15,889 bases of DNA from Caenibius sp964466155 (lineage in GTDB: Bacteria; Pseudomonadota; Alphaproteobacteria; Sphingomonadales; Sphingomonadaceae), in assembly GCA_964466155.1 (NCBI GenBank), contig CAYXMY010000067.1, forward strand, positions 1 through 15,889, given 5' to 3'. Below are positions 14,227 to 15,889 of this stretch, one piece after another (positions within the stretch are counted from its first letter, which is position 1; each line of letters starts with the position of its first letter). Below the pieces are notes generated by a model. The model did not search any database. It had not been told where the DNA came from and worked only from the letters and a program-made list of their open reading frames with translations. The position numbers and the translations under genes were made by a program.

Positions 14227-14459
14227 GTCGAGGCGGTACTCAGGATACACTATGCATCAAGCTTGAACTCGTGAAGGGCTGGCGATGCACCGTGACAATT
14301 CAAACTGTCGAAACTGAAAGCGAGAGTGCAGTTTTATCCCATGGGAGGAGTTACTGAAAACAGCGGGATTGCGCCAATCTGGAGACACCTTGGCCCTTAG
14401 AGAAGAATAGACACCTTCGGCAGGCGGATGCGCCTTCGAGTTTATGGGAGAGATTGGCT

Positions 14460-15647
14460 GTGACAGGCACAGTGCATGGCGTACAGCCATTCGTCATCGA
14501 TATCGCCCCGGATGTGGTGGAGGATTTGCAGGACCGCTTGCGCCGGACGCGCTGGCCTGCGGACTTCGGCAATGACGACTGGAGCTACGGTGTCGAAGGC
14601 AGCTACTTGCGCGATCTCGTGGCCTATTGGGCGGACGGCTACGATTGGTACGCGCAACAGGAGATGATGAATCGCCATGCGCATTATCGCACCGAAATCA
14701 ACGAGGTCCCGCTCCACTTTCTGCGTGAGCCGGGGAAAGGGCCCAACCCCATCCCTTTGATCCTGACGCATGGCTGGCCATGGACATTCTGGGACTATCG
14801 CGATCTAATCGGCCCGCTGGCCGATCCGGCGGCCTTTGGCGGCGATCCGGCCGATGCTTTCGAAGTTATCGTTCCGTCGTTGCCGGGGTTCGGTTTTTCC
14901 ACCCCCTTGCGCAAGACAGGGCTCAATTTCTGGAGCACCGCTGATCTGTGGCAGACCCTGATGACGCAAGTGCTCGGCTTTCCCCGCTATGCTGCACAAG
15001 GCGGTGATTGGGGGGCGATGGTCACGACCCAACTCGGCCACAAGTATGCCGACAGCCTGATCGGGATTCAGGTCTCGGCCCCGATGACCCTCGGCGCATT
15101 CTCCAGCGATCGCCCCTTCGCCCTGCTGGATGGGCAGCTGGACAAGATGCCACCGGACATGGCGGCGCATGCTGTGGCAGTGGAACGCCGCATTGCCAGC
15201 CATGTGACGACACATATGCTTGACCCTCAGACCCTGGCTTATGCGATGCACGATTCCCCGGCGGGTATGCTGGCCTGGCTATTGGAGCGGCTGCGCGCTT
15301 GGAGCGATTGCAACGGTGATGTCGAAAGCCGGTTCACGCGGGACGATATCTTGACCAGGGCAACACTGTATTGGGTGACCGAAAGCTTCGGCACCACGGT
15401 GCGCTATTATGCAGAGGCCGGGCGGCATCGCTGGCAACCGTCGCATGATCGCCAGCCCGTAGTAGAGGCGCCTTCGGGTATTTCGTTGTTCCGCAAGGAC
15501 GGCGCCGCGCTGTTCGGTGATGCTCTGGTGCCGATCTACAACCTGCATCATTTGGCGGACCATCCAGCAGGCGGCCATTTTGCCGCAGCGGAAGAGCCGC
15601 AGGTCCTGATCGAGGATATCCGGACGACATTCCGCGCATTGCGCTAG
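14460..15647 (+). CDS. Epoxide hydrolase, EHN plus alpha/beta-hydrolase type
   Basis: This 395-residue enzyme is predicted to add water to an epoxide, giving a diol. Residues 8-115 form the EHN N-terminal domain (PFVIDIAPDVVEDLQDRLRR, TRWP, YWADGYDW). The hydrolase core shows the oxyanion motif HGWP (104-107), then PSLPGFGFS, the nucleophile Asp183 in GGDWG and the catalytic His373 in GGHFAAAEEP; Tyr316/317 may supply the ring-opening tyrosine. I cannot place the acidic partner of the histidine with certainty. The start is taken as GTG at 14460 because GGGAGA (14446-14451) is eight bases upstream; the TTG at 14454 would be only two bases from it. It is probably cytosolic. Its presence fits the catabolic genes at the left of the window, but it has its own leader, and the substrate is unknown. 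Confidence 0.92.
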   Translation: MTGTVHGVQPFVIDIAPDVVEDLQDRLRRTRWPADFGNDDWSYGVEGSYLRDLVAYWADGYDWYAQQEMMNRHAHYRTEINEVPLHFLREPGKGPNPIPLILTHGWPWTFWDYRDLIGPLADPAAFGGDPADAFEVIVPSLPGFGFSTPLRKTGLNFWSTADLWQTLMTQVLGFPRYAAQGGDWGAMVTTQLGHKYADSLIGIQVSAPMTLGAFSSDRPFALLDGQLDKMPPDMAAHAVAVERRIASHVTTHMLDPQTLAYAMHDSPAGMLAWLLERLRAWSDCNGDVESRFTRDDILTRATLYWVTESFGTTVRYYAEAGRHRWQPSHDRQPVVEAPSGISLFRKDGAALFGDALVPIYNLHHLADHPAGGHFAAAEEPQVLIEDIRTTFRALR

Positions 15648-15889
15648 GCTCAGGCCTCGGCCGAACAGCGCCTTGTGTTGCACAAAGACTAGCTAGCTCA
15701 GGATTGTTGAGGGATCGCCGTTCAGGATGACGGATGTGGCGTACTGTCGAGACAATGGTTCCTTGAAGTTTGATCGGCACACTGCAGGCAATTGCTAGTG
15801 CCAAGTTACAGTGTCGCCGCCGTATTCGCGCTAGTAACCCGTGACCTTGCAGCCCACCATTTCGGCTGCAAATTGTCGCGTACGGTGTG
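15648..15889. other. Right edge, nothing recognised
   Basis: No terminator or convincing gene is seen after the epoxide hydrolase. A minus-strand frame is open from the window edge to a TAA at 15806-15808 (28 codons) and could be the 3' end of a gene lying further right, but its sequence resembles nothing I know. Confidence 0.3.

Noticed and set aside
14341..14400. Short frame of 19 codons upstream of the epoxide hydrolase, considered as a leader peptide
   Set aside because: No ribosome site before its ATG and no attenuator-like structure behind it.
15820..15845. TATTCGCGCTAGTAACCCG, considered as a degenerate attachment repeat
   Set aside because: Only short matches to the tRNA end with gaps; not distinguishable from chance.

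Overview
The window looks like chromosomal DNA of a high-GC alphaproteobacterium, most likely a sphingomonad (Novosphingobium or Sphingobium type). This rests on the gene families seen: a spinster-like MFS transporter, an Old Yellow Enzyme with a C-terminal FAD module, an EthD-domain protein, an EHN-type epoxide hydrolase, and a small periplasmic protein of a kind I associate with this group. No database search was possible, so the genus is an inference.

Layout. (1) Positions 1-4281 hold a catabolic-looking block, all on +: the 3' part of an MFS transporter, an FMN/4Fe-4S/FAD ene-reductase of the FadH/trimethylamine dehydrogenase type, an EthD-domain protein that is visibly AT-richer than its neighbours, and a decayed short-chain dehydrogenase fragment. 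(2) A tRNA-Gly(TCC) at 4533-4606 is followed directly by a P4-type tyrosine integrase with all six catalytic residues, preceded by repeated GTGGGGGTAT motifs. This is the classic left end of an integrative element. (3) Positions 6060-8461 are the accessory module: an acidic hypothetical protein, several very small proteins in tightly overlapping order, a protein ending in an AT-hook, and an excisionase-type HTH protein whose ribosome binding site lies inside a strong hairpin. (4) At about 8398-8410 the last small gene is cut off and runs directly into the C-terminal 188 residues of a LysR regulator that has lost its HTH domain. This is a clear recombination or deletion scar. (5) Positions 9268-12793 carry a two-gene AAA ATPase / subtilisin-like S8 peptidase operon with overlapping reading frames. 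It matches the pair I know as the IteA/IteS anti-phage system, with catalytic and nucleotide-binding motifs intact. (6) Positions 12794-14459 are mostly non-coding, with nested inverted repeats, one possible secreted protein on the minus strand, and one exported conserved protein on +. (7) An epoxide hydrolase at 14460-15647 ends the window; nothing is recognised after it.

How the parts fit. A catabolic neighbourhood (ene-reductase, EthD, transporter, epoxide hydrolase) appears to have been entered by an integrative element at tRNA-Gly. The element was later rearranged, since a truncated island gene is fused to a truncated LysR gene and no right attachment site is visible. A defence operon sits just beyond the scar. 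The points most worth a second look are the IteAS operon with a palindrome immediately before its start codon, the sequestered excisionase ribosome binding site, the tRNA-like fold without a T-arm at 7017-7068, and the scar itself.
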